Positions 45,865-57,162 of a stretch of DNA of 64,000 bases are shown piece by piece; position 1 is the first letter of the stretch; each line of letters begins with the position of its first letter. Location of the stretch: assembly GCA_947034895.1 (NCBI GenBank), contig OX344764.1:2914001-2978000 (forward strand), in the 5' to 3' direction. The translations under genes and the position numbers were made by a program. A model generated the notes under the pieces. The model did no database searches. It saw only the letters and a program-made list of their open reading frames with translations, and was not told the DNA's origin. Source of the DNA: Rhytidiadelphus loreus. Its lineage: Eukaryota; Streptophyta; Bryopsida; Hypnales; Hylocomiaceae.

Positions 45865-46210
45865 CATTTCACGTCGACGGAAAGGCCGTCGAGAGGACGG
45901 ACAGGGCGTCCAGAGGACGGGAAGGTCGTCCAGGGCCGTCCAGCCCGCGGACCAGCCGTCGAGAGGACGGACGGCCGTGCAGGGGCTGAGACCGTCCAGC
46001 CTAAACCCTGGGTGTCTAGAGGCCGTCCAGGCCGTCCTCCCCCACGGACCAGCTGTCCAGCAGGCCAGGCCGTCCAGAGGACGTGAAGACTTTCGAGAGA
46101 CGGCACAGGTCGTCGAGAGGACAATCTGAATCTCGAGAGACGGAAAGCCCGTCGAGAGGACGGACAGGCCGTCGAGAGGGCGGGAAGGTCGTCGAGCGGG
46201 ACGTTCGAAC
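45865..46210 (-). repeat. GACGG/CCGTC dyad array upstream of the kinase-like gene, copy 2
   Basis: Counterpart of 20760-21105 with equal length; one visible substitution changes a codon of the overlapping open frame (Arg/Gln). Confidence 0.78.
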
Positions 46211-48575
46211 AAGTGGAATTCATTTCTAATCCTTGTTCCACGAATTTTTCATTTATGTGGTTCGGCACTCTCGGACTTGTCAGGACAGGTGTCCTTCCTC
46301 TCAATCGGGCATTAGTCTACAGTGGCGGGTAGTTTAGGAGTGCTAACTTAATGTATTTATTTGTTTCAATTAGAGGACAAATAAATACCAGGGATGACAT
46401 TCAAATGCTAAAAACGAGGTTTACTGCTCATTTAGAATGGAATTCTATTTTGTTGCACGTAAATAATGGGAGATACATAGAAAAAAATCACCAAAGGTCA
46501 AATTGAAAACTTTTTAATGTCAGTCCTTTAATGTTCTATTTGGATGTTCATGTTAACATTTGATTCATTCTATTGATTCTAATTGCACCCATTTTCACAA
46601 AAGTCGTTGGCATTGGGCAATGTTTTTATTCCCAAAACCTCAAAATCTCGCAATCCCTTAAAATAATTTATAATCTGTAGGGCTCAAATTTGAATTCAAA
46701 TGAATTTTATCAATTATACGTAGAACAATTTCACCTTTGGAATTATTGTATTTTGATTCCATCCTTCCTTGCATGTAAGTGCACATGACAATTTAGTATT
46801 TTGTTGAATTTTAAACCCTGTCTATACTAGTATACTCGATTCAAAGTCTCAATCGTACAAACATTCAATAACTTACTGAGAACGGATCAAATATACAAAG
46901 ACCAAGACAAAAACAACCCTCTAAATGCTCTAGTTAAAGGTAGTAAGATTAATACTCTAAAATGGTTAATTATCAAATAAGTGAAAGACCTCCTAAACAA
47001 CATATGTCATATGCATATCATTGATTCATGTAAAACATTGTTTCTTCTTTCCATTCATACATTACATAAAAAAAATGTAGCCCTATACATCTATACTTAA
47101 GAATGTTTTACCTTTTACAGATATTGTTATGCCATTTTTTGGTGTCTTCAATATGTTTTCTAAAACTTTGAATTTAAATCATTAATCTATTTTTTTCCAA
47201 TTCAAACTTCAAAGACTACATCTTGATTGAGTTTTGCACTTGTAATGCCAACTACCGAAATGAAGGACATGTTTCGTAGTATCCGGTCCAACCTAGGTTT
47301 TGAAGTAAATCCTATAGGCTTATACCCTAAACCCTAAACCCTAAACCCTAGACGTTGTTGCAATTTTAAGAGAATTTGATGTTCAAGTTTATGTAACTAT
47401 GACAAATAAGAGAGGATTGGTGTAAGTCCGTAAGATAAAGGAAAAAAAAGGACGAATGGATTCTAATGTTCCATGTAGTCTTCCACACAAAGGGAAACTC
47501 TAAAAGACTAAAACAATAACATAATAACATATGGCATTTGCCTTTTATTTTTATTCTCAAAATCAAAATGCAACATTGAGTACATGAACTTGACATTTTT
47601 GTGGTGCCTATATTTTTTTTATGGCTTCTAAATTATAATGCAACTAGCGGTGAATTACTATAGTTTTTCTTATGGATTGTTTATTAATTGCTTATGTAGT
47701 ATCGTATGTTAGCCACTAAACTGACTGAAGTCGCAAGGCCTCTTTTGAGTCTTTTCCATACTAAATCTGAATAAATTGCCATTTCTAATTTTCTATAGCA
47801 AAGAATTAAAAAAAAAAAAAATGTGTTTAGGCCTCTAAGGTGCACCTTTGCTTGTAGCATGTAGGATCTCATACTAGAGTACTAGACTAGTGTTCAATTG
47901 ATCGGAAGAAATTTCACAAACTTGACCTATGTAGAATTGTAGATTGCAAGATATTTACAATAAACTTCACCCTCTGAACACCCAACGGCATCATTTAGTG
48001 CCAATTTAATGGCAGTTCAATCACTTCAATGACATGGAAAGAAGTTGGAAGCGTTCATTTCATTTTCTTGGGACCTACCATGTTGAGTTACAAAGTGTAT
48101 CCAATTGATTTTGTAGTCTTTCCAATATTTGCCTCCAAGTAATTCCGAGTTTAGAAAAAATAAAAATAAAAAAATATGCTCCTTTAGTGTATTTTAGGAA
48201 GTTGTTGCTCCTTACTCTAAATCTAAGATTTCTCCCCAAAATTGATATTTTGGGAGTTTGAGTCTAACTATCAAACAAAAGGTCCTTTTCTCTAGTTCCT
48301 ATTTTATGTAAAATCCCCCAACACAACCCTAAATTGAAATTTCATTATTGCGATTTGAACTTTGAATGTGTTTTTAATGTCTACTACATTGAGTACAAAA
48401 CAAATATATCATGAAATGGAAATTAAGTTTACACTATGATGAATTCTAATGTCATTGTCCTTGTGATATATACACATGGTGAAAAATTGAAAATCTGAAA
48501 ATTACTTTTCTATTTAACGTGATTTTGTCAAAACTTCCACCCTGAACCAATTTAAAAAAAAAAAAAAAATTTATA
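46211..48575. other. AT-rich spacer, copy 2
   Basis: Counterpart of 18396-20759, with a telomere-like tract at about 47325-47350. No supported gene. Confidence 0.5.
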
Positions 48576-49065
48576 TATTGTGAAGGGCCGTCCAGAGGAC
48601 GGAAAGGCCGTTCCAGACCACGAACAGGCCGTCGCGAGGATGGGCAGGTCGTTCCCGACCAGGGACAGGCCGTTGAGGATACGGGCAGACCGTCCTCTTA
48701 GACGGGCTTTCCGTCGAAGAGACGGGCAGGCCGTCTAGGGGATGGAAAGCCTGTCCAGGACCACATCCAGGCCGTCGAGGGGACGGAAATCCCGTCCCCT
48801 CCCACATCCAGGCCGTCGAGGGGACGAGCAGGCCGTCCAGGGGACGGAATGCTCGTCCCCTCCCACACCCAGGCCGTCGAGGGGACGGAAAGGCCGTCCG
48901 TCGAACTCTCGGGCGGCGGTGTAATCATTCCCCGAACCTGGAGACGGCGCCCCGAACCTGTTGACGGCGTTCCGACCCAAGGCCGGACGTCCGTGGACGG
49001 ATCGGCCGTCCATTCCAGGGCTGTCCCCCGCCGTGGACGGTCTGGATTTAGGGGGGGACGGGCTG
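48576..49065 (+). repeat. GACGG/CCGTC dyad array upstream of the RING gene, copy 2
   Basis: Counterpart of 17890-18395, about 20 bp shorter. TATAAG box at 49111-49116 downstream. Confidence 0.8.
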
Positions 49066-49322
49066 ATTAGGTGTTAATTACCCTTGCTAACCGGGTCGGT
49101 AACTGGGGGGTATAAGTGACATTTTTTCACATTTGCCCTTGCTTCCTCTTTTGAATTGCACTGTCCTAGCTTGAGAAAGCTTCGCATTGCAATTTGAGGG
49201 GAAGTGTTATACATTTGACATTGTTTTGCCACATTTCAATTGCCTTCACGCAACAGAAGGCAAAGCAAATTGTCATTGTATTCGCATACAGTATCGTGTG
49301 TGTCATTGTGCAGGTATCAAAA

Positions 49323-51557
49323 ATGGATGCAGAGGATGTAGCAGGAGGTGAGGGACCTGGAGGTGAGGGAAGCGGTAGAAAGAAGAGAGGAAATAGAGCA
49401 ACTTTGGATTGGGGCACACTTAATGCCCCAGCGATTATGGCACAGCTTGGGTGGTTGGAGGCAGAATCACCATGGACAAGAGCGACATGTCGGCGGTTTG
49501 TAGATTGGGCCCACATCAACTGCCATTGGCCACACGACCGGTACGAGGTGCACGTGAAATCTGGCGTGGTGAATATTGACCAGTGCACCCATCCGCACTT
49601 CAAGAAGAGGATGATTGAAGTGTCATTGGCACTTTGGGGTTCAAGATCGAAGAAGGACGGGACACTTTCATTGTGCCAAATGGCATATGCGGAGGTTTTT
49701 CTTGGCAAGGATGTGGATTGGAGAAGCTTTTTGGGCAGACAGCGGGACAACAAGTTTCCAAATAGAACTCGCCACATTCCAACAAATCCTGCCGTGCCAC
49801 TAGACAATGCACAAATTCCTGCCGTGCCATTGCTTGGTATTCAAAATGTGCAAATGGATGTGGTTCCACCCGTGGAGCAGCCAAGGACGGAGTTGATGGA
49901 AGTAGAAGTTGGTCAGAGCAGCGGTGCAAATGTCAACCAACAAAATGTGATTGGTGGAGCCCAAGCTGACAGTGAAGAACTAATTCGCTTGCGCCAATTA
50001 GTACAAACACTGCAAGCGGAAAAAGAAGAAGCGCTACGACTTCATGCAACAGAGTTTGAAGTTCAAAGTGCAAGGATGCGGGCCCTTGTAGATGAAAACG
50101 TGCGCCTCATCGCACGTGAAGCAGAGCTTGTAGAGCGCAACAGGCGGTTCAGCACAGACTTAGTTCCACCACTCGATGTTGTAGTGGAACGTGCTACATA
50201 CGGGGCAGACGAAGACAGAGCAGGCCCGAGCAATACACTTGAGTTTGTGGTACGACCACGGGCCATTTTTCCAAGTGCAGAAAGTGCCTCGTTGGATATT
50301 ATGCATGCACGTGCTGAGCGGGCTGAAGCAGAGGTTGGAAGTACTCGCACAAGCATGGAAGAATTAACAAGCGCCATGCGTGCTTTGGAACTCCGTGCCA
50401 ACAACGCTGAGGCAGATGTGGCGATGTTGACTGCAGCTCGAACTGACATGGAACAGACCATAACCGCAATGAGTGCTCAAAACATGCGGTTGGTCCACAA
50501 TCCTCAAAAGGAACAGATGCTGCTTCAAATGTGCAACATGAAGTTGACATGCAGCATGGCGCTAAACAAGGCTGAGCAAATGCAACGTGAAGTGAGGAGA
50601 GTGGCTGCGGAATTAAATGATGGCGGTCAACGTTATTTTGGCTTGACCTCATGGCCTCGGGTGGAAGAAATGTTCACCGACGATTTGCCAGTGTTCGCCG
50701 AGAATTCAAGCATCGATTGGAATTCCCGTGCAGACTTGGAATTCCAATACAATATCGAGCGCCAACGGTACGGGCCACCCAACCGCGATGGCATTACACC
50801 ACTAGTGTGGCCGTCCGTTCCAGCTTTTGTACAAGATGGAACAACATGTATAATTTGCCAAGAACCGTTTGGCCTAGAAGGTGGATGGAATCTTGGTACA
50901 TGTGGCCATCTATACCACCCCGGGTGTCTCATTCCTCACATGGTCACCAGAAAGAGATGTGCGCAATGTAGAGCTCCATTTCATGCACGACTGTACAAAA
51001 CGTTTGGCCTTCAAGACCACATGCCTGCAGCGTACGAGTACAATGAAGAAAATTTACCGGGCCTCGGTAATAGAGTACATTGGGGTTCAGACGTGACATG
51101 GCTTTGGAAGTGGGGCCACGACAACCGACACCTCCCGGCAGGAACGGTCGCTGAGATACATTGGCAGAGTGATGCCCAAGTGACAGAGGTGATCAGAAGG
51201 GTTTTTGGAGAGGGTGATCGAGGGCGTCGACTATATTTTGGTCAGATTGCGGGTGGACATTGGGACCAAGACCGCTCCATTTTTGTGCGTGCGCCACATC
51301 CACAGCGCATCATGTTTAACTCTCAAGGCGCGCCAGTCGGATTTGAGGGTGAACTGAGTTTTGAGGAACAAATGACGTACATTGAAGACAATACCTTCCA
51401 TGAGCCAGCTCTCGTGAGTGCCATTTATTCCCACTTACATAATAGATACGACATCGACGCATTTCAGCTATTGACGACTTTGCAATCGCGACGAGAATTG
51501 CAACAATTTTTGAGAAACAGCATAGCACGAGGCGTTGTAATCGAAGAAGTAGAATAG
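49323..51557 (+). CDS. Transposon-encoded RING-H2 protein, copy 2
   Basis: The open frame starts at 49194; the ATG at 49323 follows splice acceptor gtgcag and is preferred. The first RING cysteine codon is 50847. Same domain order as copy 1: acidic tail, unrecognised N-terminal domain, coiled coil, RING-H2, C-terminal domain. One visible residue difference (Cys for Tyr in LLQMxNMK). Stop TAG at 51555-51557. Confidence 0.82.
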   Translation: MDAEDVAGGEGPGGEGSGRKKRGNRATLDWGTLNAPAIMAQLGWLEAESPWTRATCRRFVDWAHINCHWPHDRYEVHVKSGVVNIDQCTHPHFKKRMIEVSLALWGSRSKKDGTLSLCQMAYAEVFLGKDVDWRSFLGRQRDNKFPNRTRHIPTNPAVPLDNAQIPAVPLLGIQNVQMDVVPPVEQPRTELMEVEVGQSSGANVNQQNVIGGAQADSEELIRLRQLVQTLQAEKEEALRLHATEFEVQSARMRALVDENVRLIAREAELVERNRRFSTDLVPPLDVVVERATYGADEDRAGPSNTLEFVVRPRAIFPSAESASLDIMHARAERAEAEVGSTRTSMEELTSAMRALELRANNAEADVAMLTAARTDMEQTITAMSAQNMRLVHNPQKEQMLLQMCNMKLTCSMALNKAEQMQREVRRVAAELNDGGQRYFGLTSWPRVEEMFTDDLPVFAENSSIDWNSRADLEFQYNIERQRYGPPNRDGITPLVWPSVPAFVQDGTTCIICQEPFGLEGGWNLGTCGHLYHPGCLIPHMVTRKRCAQCRAPFHARLYKTFGLQDHMPAAYEYNEENLPGLGNRVHWGSDVTWLWKWGHDNRHLPAGTVAEIHWQSDAQVTEVIRRVFGEGDRGRRLYFGQIAGGHWDQDRSIFVRAPHPQRIMFNSQGAPVGFEGELSFEEQMTYIEDNTFHEPALVSAIYSHLHNRYDIDAFQLLTTLQSRRELQQFLRNSIARGVVIEEVE

Positions 51558-53410
51558 ATAGTTTTGGACTAGATTGTGTATAACTAGATAGATGTATAGA
51601 ATTAAATACCGGAAGTTGTACAAAGCAAACATATGTAATTATATAAAGTCTTTATTAGTTTACTATGTACTTCAGCGGATTTATAAAGTATGTACATTTA
51701 TCGTTTTCTTTCCACCTTGTGTATTGTTGCTTCGCCTTTGTCTATTTTTGTAATCTATTGTACCTTTTTGTAATAGTATAGAAGAAGCTTGTATGCTTAG
51801 ATGGTAGGTAAAAGAGTGTTTTATCTTTATTTTGGGTGTTGCCCTAAAGTCTGAAGTCCATTTTTTGGCCCAAACCACCGTAAACCACCCTTGTTGCTAT
51901 GTTCACCTATGAATTAAATTTTCCAATTTTTTTTTGAATCGAACCAAAGGATCTTGTTTTGCACTTGTCTTAGATGATGTGACCATAAATTTGTGATGTT
52001 TGACCGTATGGATTGAAAGTTATTAGCATTCGAAGTGAAAGCTCCAAATCTATTTAAAGAAGAGGCTAGGATTGCCCGCTCCATAGAAAAATCCATAACT
52101 TTTCCATTCCTAATCCAAATGGGATGAATGAAAGCCTCCCATTTAAAAGAAAATATAATGCAACTAGAAAAAAATATACAAATTTGTATTTCATTTTATT
52201 GTGGATTTTTTTGTCTACCCGGAGTCCTGGACCGCCTAGTATCCCGATCTCCCCTGTTTGAGGTTATTCTGTTCTTGTGGCCTATCCCTAACCCCTTGCT
52301 CCTAGGCACCGATTGGAATAGAAATTGTATTATGAATAAACTCATAAGTTTATCTATCATTCTATAATTCTATTTTATCATTCTTATGAAAAAGTTTTCA
52401 AAAGTTTGAGTAAAAAATTAGATCATGGGCGCCTATCGAAAATCCATTTTGTCCCTTGCAGCAAGGACAATGAGAGTATGTTACTTTAGGGTCTAAGAAA
52501 TAAAAACAATGGAAATTCTTCCCCAAAGCCTAAAATAAAATAAAAAAATCTCTATTGCTTCATAATTGATGAAATCTCCTCTAAGTCTTTAGAATTAAAC
52601 CCTAAATAATTCACGTTTTGTAACTTCTTTTCTATTAGTTATTTAGTTTGAATCTTTTTTTAGTTGGACACATGATTGACTACTCCCTCATTTTTTTTTT
52701 AACTCCAAAGTTTACAAATTAAAGTATTTAACATTTTCCATTTTCTCTCAAATGGCATTATGGCATTATTGAACAAAATGTCAACATTTTTGATTAGGAG
52801 ACTAGGTGTATCAATTTGCAAAAAATTGTAACCGTATAAATTCAAACAAGACATGTTAGCAATCTCATAGGTTGCTAAAACACAACAATATCACTTATAG
52901 AGTAAAAGATTATAATGTTTGAACATGAGGGTGTTAAAACTACAAAAATGATGTGAAGTCTTCCAATCCTCTTTTCAGTTTTCACAAGTAAAATTAAAAA
53001 AAATTTAGACCCCAAAAACATGAGGTTAAATTGCCTAACATGTATAACCCCAAACAATTTATGGCTTTTAAAAGTATACTCCATATTTTTCTTTTAATTA
53101 AATTTCAAATTTGAATGTGATGTTTTCTCCAAGATCTTGTTGTGTTTTCGAGGCACATTTCCAAAAGCTCTCAATGCTACAAGAAGTTAAGATTGCAATG
53201 GGTACCCTTGCACAAAGTCTTGGAACGATAAATCACTATCATTTATTTTTTAGAATAGACTATTGATGCTAAAACTAGACTTCAAGAAGAACTTCCTAAA
53301 AATAGCAACTTGGATACTACTAAAAATAGCAATTTGGTTAGGTTTTATTTGACTTCGAAGTTTTGCCAACACCAAATTTGGGTGCTTCGGGCATTTAGGC
53401 AAAAAATCCA
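51558..53410. other. AT-rich non-coding interior, copy 2
   Basis: Counterpart of 13546-15397; no supported gene. Confidence 0.5.
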
Positions 53411-54176
53411 ATCCCACCCGTCCAGAGAACCGTCCACTTACCCGTCCAGATGCCCGTCCACATGCCTGTCCACCCGCCCGTCCACATGCCCGTCCAGAGA
53501 ACCGTCCACTTACCCGTCCAGATGCCCGTCCACATGCCCATCCACCCGCCCGTCCACATGCCCGTCCAAAGAACCGTCCACTTACCCGTCCAGATGCCCG
53601 TTCACATGCCCGTCTACCCGCCCGTCCAGTTTTTCGTCCACATACCCGTCCATCCCGCCCGTCCAGATACCCGTCCACACAACCGCCCACCCTTCCGTTC
53701 ACATGCCCGTCCACATGCCCGTCCACATGCCCATCCACACAACCGTCCACCCTTCCGTCCACATGCCCGTCCAGAGAACCGTCCACTTACCTGTCCAGAT
53801 GCTCGTCCACATGCCCGTCCACCCGCCCGTCCACCCGCCCGTCCAATTTTCCGTCCAAATACCCGTCCATCCCGCCCGTCCAGATACCGGTCCACACAAC
53901 CGCCCACCCTTCCGTCCACATGCCCGTCCAGATGCCCGTCCACCCGCCCGTCCAGTTTTCCGTCCACATACCCGTCCTTCCAAACCGTCCAGATACCCTA
54001 AATCCCGCCCGTCTAGATACCCGTCCATCACGCCCGTTCCGTGCCCGTCGACGAAGAACGTCCATCCATTTCCGTAGTTTTCATCCTCTGTGAACGGTTC
54101 TCGTTCAGATTACATCCTGACGGACGTCGGGGTTGAATCCTGACGTCCGTCCGGACATCCTGACGGACGGACAGGA
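53411..54176 (-). repeat. Subterminal CCCGTCCA array, copy 2
   Basis: Near-tandem CCCGTCCACATG and CCCGTCCAGATG units, reverse complement of the left array of copy 1 and 73 bp shorter. Unit order differs near the outer end, as expected for slippage or unequal exchange. Confidence 0.85.
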
Positions 54177-54195
54177 CATGACGGGGACAACCCTG

Positions 54196-54203
54196 CTAGT
54201 GAT
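54196..54203. repeat. 8-bp target site CTAGTGAT flanking copy 2, right
   Basis: Reverse complement of ATCACTAG at 28200-28207. Confidence 0.85.
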
Positions 54204-54254
54204 GCCTAGCGTCACTCTACAAGCAATGAAGGACCACATCGACTCCAACTGTGT

Positions 54255-54512
54255 TGGCCTTGTGAGTAGAAGTTTCAAACGACGGGGCCAAGGTTATTGG
54301 AGAAGGAACTGGACGATGGTCCCTGACATAGATGTAAGCAACAAAATCATAGAACCGAAAACATGAAGGCGCCACTCTGGAGCTCTTAAGAGCGACGCCT
54401 AGATGTTTAGGTCTCTACAGTTTTTGTGCTCAGATGTATGTTAGAGGCCATCGTCCAGTTCCTTCTCCTATATCCACGATCTCATTGTTTGGAACTCCTA
54501 CTCACAAGGCCA
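54255..54512. other. Long imperfect hairpin B (~258 nt)
   Basis: Near-complete foldback. The 5' arm (54255-54380) and 3' arm (54395-54512) pair at about 75-80%, with exact blocks such as TGGCCTTGTGAGTAG and GGAGAAGGAACTGGACGATGG-like segments opposite their inverse. The tip is the perfect palindrome GCTCTTAAGAGC (54382-54393). It resembles a young plant MIR-type or inverted-duplication locus. Transcription is not shown. Confidence 0.65.
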
Positions 54513-55285
54513 TTACAATCGAAGAAAACAAGGAACCTAGACTACCAAATTTGTCAAAATTGAACAGATTGCATAGAATGGCATCAATGCATTCCCCAGG
54601 CATCATGTCTTTTACGTGAGTTGGATTGTCTCTACCTACGCCGATTACACTCTATATATGCTTCCCGACTATGTAAGTGGCCGTCTGTCACAACTAAGAA
54701 CCATTCAAAAATAGTTGACCATGTCCTATCTACAATATACAATTATCACAAAGAACAACTACTGGAGCGATTTACTCTTCATTTTGTGGGAGTACGCATT
54801 ATCTACATTGACAGAAATAATAGACAATAGTAATTATATAGAGTAGAAATTTTCAAAATTTCCGTAATGAGTAGGGAATAGGAAGCCTAAAACCGGAAAT
54901 AGAAATTAGAGGCTTTACGGAAAACCTTAAACTGTAATTAGGGTTATAGTCGGTTCCGGAAACCCTAACCCTAATCCGGAAACCGGAAAGTTCCGACCGA
55001 GTAGGCCCTAGGGCCTAGTCCGGCTAGGGAACTTGCGGGAACGCCAGGCCGAAAAGCTACTTAACCCCCGCTGTTTGCTTCATTCTCCCTCTTTCTCCGC
55101 GTGATTATCACGATGGCGCTTAGTGAGTGAAAGTGTGGTGAGATAGGAACGCGTTAAGGAGAGAAGGGGAGGCCGGTGCCGATTGCATCGGAAAGTAGAA
55201 CGGAAACTTAGCGGATCAGGCGACGGAAACTTAACGGAAGATTAGCGGAAACTTAGCGGAAGTGAGTCGGAAGTGAGGATAGAGT
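54513..55285. other. Intergenic region, TCCGGA words begin at ~54880
   Basis: No gene seen. The TCCGGA/CCGGAA-rich composition that covers the next gene starts here. Confidence 0.45.
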
Positions 55286-57162
55286 ATGGCAGTAGTTATG
55301 GCAGGACCCAGTGTACGGAAGTCAGGGATCGCGGCCCGGATGATCAATCCGGAAATCCCTGAGAATCCGGAACACCACCACCAACTGGAGGATGACCTGA
55401 CGGATATGGGGTGCCTGGGTTTCTAAAGAGACCCTGGAGTATCCGGAGCGAGGAGATGATAGACGAGTTAGTCTATGGCGCTCCGAATCAATACCACCTA
55501 ACCGTTAGAGGTCGTCCAAAGTCTTGGACAACAGAGATATGGGCCGGAGTCTATTTCGCATCCTCTAGAGGATCCGGATGGGCCGGGCGGACAGAGAAAT
55601 TCGCCGCGGATAGATTCCGGAACCCGGCGGATCCGAAGGAGGGATACATCGCATCCGACTGCCGGAATCCTAGGGACCAGAGACTCTTAGAGTTTCTGAG
55701 CCCCATCCTGTATCCGGAAAAGCCCAGCCGGATTACAGTAACGCTGGCAAACACGGTATTCGGAGCCTTAGGGGAAAGAGGGAAACCGGCCCCTAGACCA
55801 GTTAGCTGGGGGCTCATCATCCAGTCGATAGTGGATAAGCTTTCCGGAAACCTGGTGGAAAAGAAATCCAGTCCCATCAGTCCGTACCTCCTCCACTTGT
55901 ATCACAAGCAGGAGGTACTCAGTAGTCCGGAAGATATCATCTACCGGCAGGGAGATAGCCTTCTCCAATACGGACTGCCTCCGGATTCGGATCCGACGGA
56001 TGAGGAGCCGAAAGAGGACGTGAAACCGGAATTGGAGCATGACTCACCGGAGAAGCACGAATCACGCCGGAAGAGCACGGACCCGGATTCAAGAGGGAAG
56101 AACCAGCTTCCGGATGCTGTTCCATCTCGGAACATTGATCCGGAACTTGATATCTTCGAGTCGACGATCTCCTGGCTGCGGAGTCAGAGGACTGCCAACG
56201 AACGGATGGCCACCCTGATCCGGAGAGTCTGCACGGTGTTGAAGGTAGCAGACGAGACGGAGATCATGGAGGCAATCAAGAGCAGACCGGATCCGGAGAT
56301 GATCCGCCTGTTGGAGGGACGGATCCGGGCAGTAGAGGCGGAGCGCGACCATCTTCAAAACCGCGCAACGTGGGCGGAGAGGGAGATGTACACCGCCAAC
56401 AAACGAGCGACGGATGCGACGGAGCTGGTCCGGAAGTTGAGAGACCTGATCGACCCGCTAGCGGATATCATCACCAGATCCGCGCTCTGGAACAACCAGA
56501 TGACCCGGAAAGGCCACATTTCCGGAACCAAGGTTGTGAAGATATTGGTAGAGTTCGAGGCGCGGATTGAGGTCGCATTGAAGGAAATGCGGCACTTGGT
56601 GGGCCACTTCGATCCACTCAGCGGATTGGAGGAGTTTTCGGAAATACCCGGAGGTGAGTTCCCGGAGACAACTCAGTTGAACTTGGGAGAACGATCGTCG
56701 GCCCAGCAACCCGGAAGATCCTCGGGGCAGAAGGATATTATGGATGGGAGGAGGATTCCGGATCCGGTTCTAACGCCCCGAACTACCTCAGTGAACCTCT
56801 TCCCACCTCTCCAAGATCCCGCTGCAGACGTGACGGCGATGACGGAGGATCCGGTTGGGATTCAGAATCTAGCCCGGACCCATCCGGAGGAGTTCACCCA
56901 CATGCAGCAAGAGACTCCTCCGCGGCCGCCACCATCGACTCCCATCGAGTTCATTGATCTGGAGAAGAAGAAGGCTACCCGGCGGAAGAACAGCAGCGAT
57001 CCGGTGGAGGTTCTCGAGTCGGAGGAAGAGGAGGCGGTGACGAACTCCTCTTCCGAATCAGAGTATGCGGAGACGGATCCAGGTCCGCCAAAGACCCGAT
57101 CCGCAACCAAGTCCACCCCGACGAAGCAGATCCGGCCGAAGGCACCGAACCTGATTACGTAG
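55286..57162 (+). CDS. Unknown 583+ aa protein in TCCGGA-rich region
   Basis: The main open frame runs from 55411 to a TAG at 57160-57162. Its first codon is not ATG. A short ATG frame from 55286 (MAVVMAGPSVRKSG) runs into it near the GGGG at about 55401, in a frame one base off, so the true start may be 55286 with a one-base lesion or a short intron. Residues 1-150 are a compact region with Trp/Arg/Gly (KSWTTEIWAGVYFASS, FAADRFRNP). An acidic linker follows, then a helical/coiled region (about 240-400: RLLEGRIRAVEAERDHLQ) and a Ser/Glu/Pro-rich tail. I do not recognise the family; a retrotransposon gag-like or domesticated protein is possible. Codon use is dominated by TCCGGA-derived words. 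A locus-1-type dyad lies in the coding sequence at 56151-56169. Confidence 0.5.

Larger units (their letters stand above)
38829..54195 (-). mobile_element. Giant hAT-type transposon, copy 2 (15,367 bp, inverted relative to copy 1)
   Basis: Same ends (CAGGGTTGTC at 38829-38838, GACAACCCTG at 54186-54195), same genes and same order as copy 1 in reverse. Gene coordinates in the two copies sum to a constant (66974 over the transposase and kinase-like part, 66955 over the RING part), so almost no indels separate them outside the motif arrays. Only scattered point differences are visible, which indicates recent duplication or gene conversion. Confidence 0.9.

Noticed and set aside
55411..57162. Calling the 583-aa ORF a definite retrotransposon gag
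   Set aside because: No zinc knuckle, primer-binding site, LTR pair or pol domain is visible nearby, so the family is left unnamed.
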